Assembly (NCBI GenBank): GCA_001872985.1
Contig: MNYA01000105.1
Span: 1-7,134, forward strand
Direction of reading: 5' to 3'
DNA length: 7,134 nucleotides
From: a bacterium CG2_30_54_10
GTDB taxonomy: Bacteria; Muiribacteriota; Ozemobacteria; Ozemobacterales; Ozemobacteraceae
Shown: in pieces, positions 6,055 through 7,134 of the stretch
Layout of the letters: every line of letters starts with the position of its first letter
Numbering within the stretch: position 1 is the stretch's first letter
Translations under genes and position numbers: made by a program
Notes under the pieces: model-generated
Seen by the model: the letters and a program-made list of their open reading frames with translations, nothing else
The model's database searches: none
Told to the model about the DNA's origin: nothing

Positions 6055-6330
6055 TTAGAAACGGGGGCGGCGCTGTGCAGAGCGGTCTTCTTTGGGTTTC
6101 GCTTGGTTGACTTTAATGTCGCGGCCCTTGAGATCCGTGCCATTCAAGCCTTTGATGGCAGCATCAGCTTCGGTATTGCTGGGCATTTCAACGAATCCAA
6201 ACCCTTTGGACTGACCGGTTTCACGATCTTTAATGAGGTTAACCGTGGTGACTTCACCATAGGTGCCAAAGGAAGTGCGAAGATCATCTTCAGTAACTGC
6301 ATAGGCCAAATTTCCAACGTAGATATTCAT
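6055..6330 (-). CDS. Small RRM RNA-binding protein (proximal copy)
   Basis: A 91-residue single-RRM protein and the first gene of the tandem pair. RNP2 (IYVGNL, 3-8) and RNP1 (KGFGFVEM, 42-49) are identical to those of the downstream copy. Differences are scattered and mostly conservative (for example A11/S, G22/S, V27/I, I72/L), with D66 versus A66 and P50 versus S50 the most notable. The tail (SAQRRPRF) is basic and differs from the paralogue, suggesting the tail is where the two diverge. The start is ATG 6330, with GGAG at 6346-6343 twelve bases ahead, a slightly long spacing; TTG 6348 overlaps that site and is rejected. The ribosome-binding segment ATTTGGAGAAAAA is shared exactly with the second gene, so the duplication included the translation signal. 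A promoter should lie upstream, beyond 6350, but I could not place one with confidence. Confidence 0.95.
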   Translation of the reverse strand: MNIYVGNLAYAVTEDDLRTSFGTYGEVTTVNLIKDRETGQSKGFGFVEMPSNTEADAAIKGLNGTDLKGRDIKVNQAKPKEDRSAQRRPRF

Positions 6331-6952
6331 CTTGTTTTTTTTCTCCAAATTTTCGGATGTCCGGTTAATTGCTGGTAAACCACCAAAACCTTACACCACT
6401 CTTCGACAGGAATAAGCCGAAAAACGGTTCATTCTCTATTCACGAAACACCCGCCCAAACCGGTGACCACTACGGTCGGCTCAATCCGGAACGGATGCGA
6501 ACCGGCAATACGTGGGAGGCCCAAATAAAGCCAGCTCGACAAATCGACTAGAACACACACAATAAATTCTTCTTCTTCTCTCTTGCCTTAATTCTCCCCA
6601 TCGAAGCCCGAAAAACGTGGAGCGCAAACTTTCATTGATGAAATCAACTTTGGACGCGCCCTGTGAGAAACTCAACAAAACTTGTTTCACTCGCTTCATG
6701 CTTCAGATATTAAGCTATGATACCACAAAAAATCATTTTTCGCTCGATTTTTTTTCCAAAAGTTTCTGGTTGCCCCTATATCTGCTTCAGATGCGGTTTT
6801 AAAGGCAAAAAAAATGGATTGCGGCGAAGAAGACAAGGCTACAAAGGCAGAGGGAACGAGAGCCGGGTTTGGCATAGTCCGACAGAACCAAGCCAAACCA
6901 ACGAATAAAATCACTCGCAGATGCGGTAGCATTCAACTGATGAAGGCCTGTA
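6331..6952. other. Long intergenic region upstream of the RRM genes
   Basis: No convincing gene is seen in these 622 bases; open frames on both strands are short, overlap each other and lack recognisable motifs or good ribosome-binding sites. It holds the 5' region of the RRM unit (minus strand, from 6331 rightward), an 18-base pure pyrimidine run at 6567-6584, overlapping small palindromes at 6630-6647 (TTTCAT-TG-ATGAAA and TTGAT-GAA-ATCAA), an A/T-only-like stem AAAAAATC/GATTTTTT at 6727-6734 with 6746-6753, and an 8-bp inverted repeat GGTTTGGC/GCCAAACC at 6866-6873 with 6892-6899. A long untranslated leader or small RNA is possible but not demonstrable. Confidence 0.6.
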
Positions 6953-7020
6953 ATTGCGAGCGAACCGAAGCAATCCTCCTGATCCAGATTGCTTCGTCGG
7001 CGCTGCCTCCTCGCAATGAC
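6953..7020. repeat. Palindromic intergenic element with ATTGCGAG ends
   Basis: Two nested inverted repeats define it: outer ATTGCGAG (6953-6960) with CTCGCAAT (7010-7017), and inner CGAAGCAATC (6966-6975) with GATTGCTTCG (6987-6996), loop of 11 bases. The right end reads CTCGCAATGAC (7010-7020); the left end is slightly decayed before ATTGCGAG. From memory, elements with these ends and the GAAGCAATC core occur between genes of many unrelated bacteria and often produce spurious protein predictions. The mechanism by which they spread is not something I can state from this sequence. Confidence 0.8.
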
Positions 7021-7064
7021 AAATCGCCGATTCGCCATTACCGAATTATTGAGTAGATATTTAA

Positions 7065-7134
7065 GGTTGTTATCAACTCAGACTGCGCTGGAATGCCCCA
7101 AAAGTAGCGGAGGTTTGAGACCCTCCGCCGCAAC
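7065..7134. repeat. Dispersed repeat, third copy, cut by window end
   Basis: Bases 7065-7113 match 4533-4581 at 41 of 49 positions in the same orientation. The similarity continues through the hairpin GCGGAGG/CCTCCGC (7107-7113 with 7122-7128), whose loop is two bases shorter than the equivalent in unit 2. The copy is cut by the end of the window, so its right half, including any inverted GGTCACACC motif, is not visible. It lies 44 bases after the palindromic element at 6953-7020. Confidence 0.8.

Noticed and set aside
5661..6378. Plus-strand ORFs of 149 and 91 codons opposite the RRM genes
   Set aside because: They are antisense images of the two RRM genes; their mutual similarity only reflects the duplication on the other strand.
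6461..6525. tRNA-like segment with GGTTCGCATCC on the minus strand
   Set aside because: Only three base pairs support the T stem, and no acceptor stem, anticodon arm or D arm can be drawn around it.
6481..6699. 72-codon minus-strand ORF upstream of the RRM unit
   Set aside because: No Shine-Dalgarno sequence, no known motif, and a composition expected from non-coding DNA; left as unsupported though not excluded.
6727..6755. A-rich/T-rich inverted repeat resembling a terminator
   Set aside because: The stem is almost entirely A-T with an 11-base loop and no gene ends nearby, so it is too weak to call.
6788..6927. 10-bp direct repeat CAGATGCGGT (6788-6797 and 6918-6927)
   Set aside because: A single short pair 130 bases apart with no flanking similarity is compatible with chance.
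6799..7038. 79-codon minus-strand ORF containing SNLDQEDCFGSLAI
   Set aside because: This peptide comes from reading through the palindromic element at 6953-7020, a familiar source of spurious protein predictions.

Overview
The window carries five convincing protein-coding genes. On the + strand, at 161-4319, is a tight two-gene unit: a membrane-anchored periplasmic protein of the 5'-nucleotidase (UshA-like) family, then a HAMP-GAF-GGDEF sensor diguanylate cyclase starting one base after the first gene's stop. At 4736-5659 (+) is a ten-helix EamA/DMT-type transporter. On the - strand, at 5742-6330, are two near-identical small RRM RNA-binding proteins in tandem. A possible 32-codon ORF (66-164) may be translationally coupled to the first gene.

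The organism looks like a free-living diderm bacterium. The first gene has the architecture of a periplasmic enzyme, c-di-GMP signalling is present, and short stand-alone RRM proteins are found in several Gram-negative groups (Cyanobacteria, Deltaproteobacteria in the old sense, PVC and related candidate phyla). No sequence here fixes the phylum. Base composition is mid-range in the genes and richer in A+T between about 6550 and 6930.

Layout. 1-50: 10-bp tandem repeats. 66-4319: signalling unit. 4320-4735: repeat-rich, non-coding, with two copies of a branched palindromic repeat bounded by inverted and direct repeats like those of a small non-autonomous mobile element. 4736-5659: transporter. 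5660-5741: convergent junction with two terminators pointing opposite ways. 5742-6330: RRM pair. 6331-7134: about 800 bases without a convincing gene, holding the 5' region of the RRM unit, a palindromic element at 6953-7020 of a type seen in many bacteria, and a truncated third copy of the 4533-4600 repeat at the window end.

Functionally, the best-supported link is the coupling of the first two genes. The nucleotidase-family protein has lost several metal-binding and catalytic residues and carries a second, degenerate C-terminal domain, so it may bind a ligand rather than hydrolyse one. My inference is that it could feed a periplasmic signal to the diguanylate cyclase beside it. The transporter and RRM genes show no clear link to that unit. 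I see no CRISPR, phage, toxin-antitoxin or defence genes.
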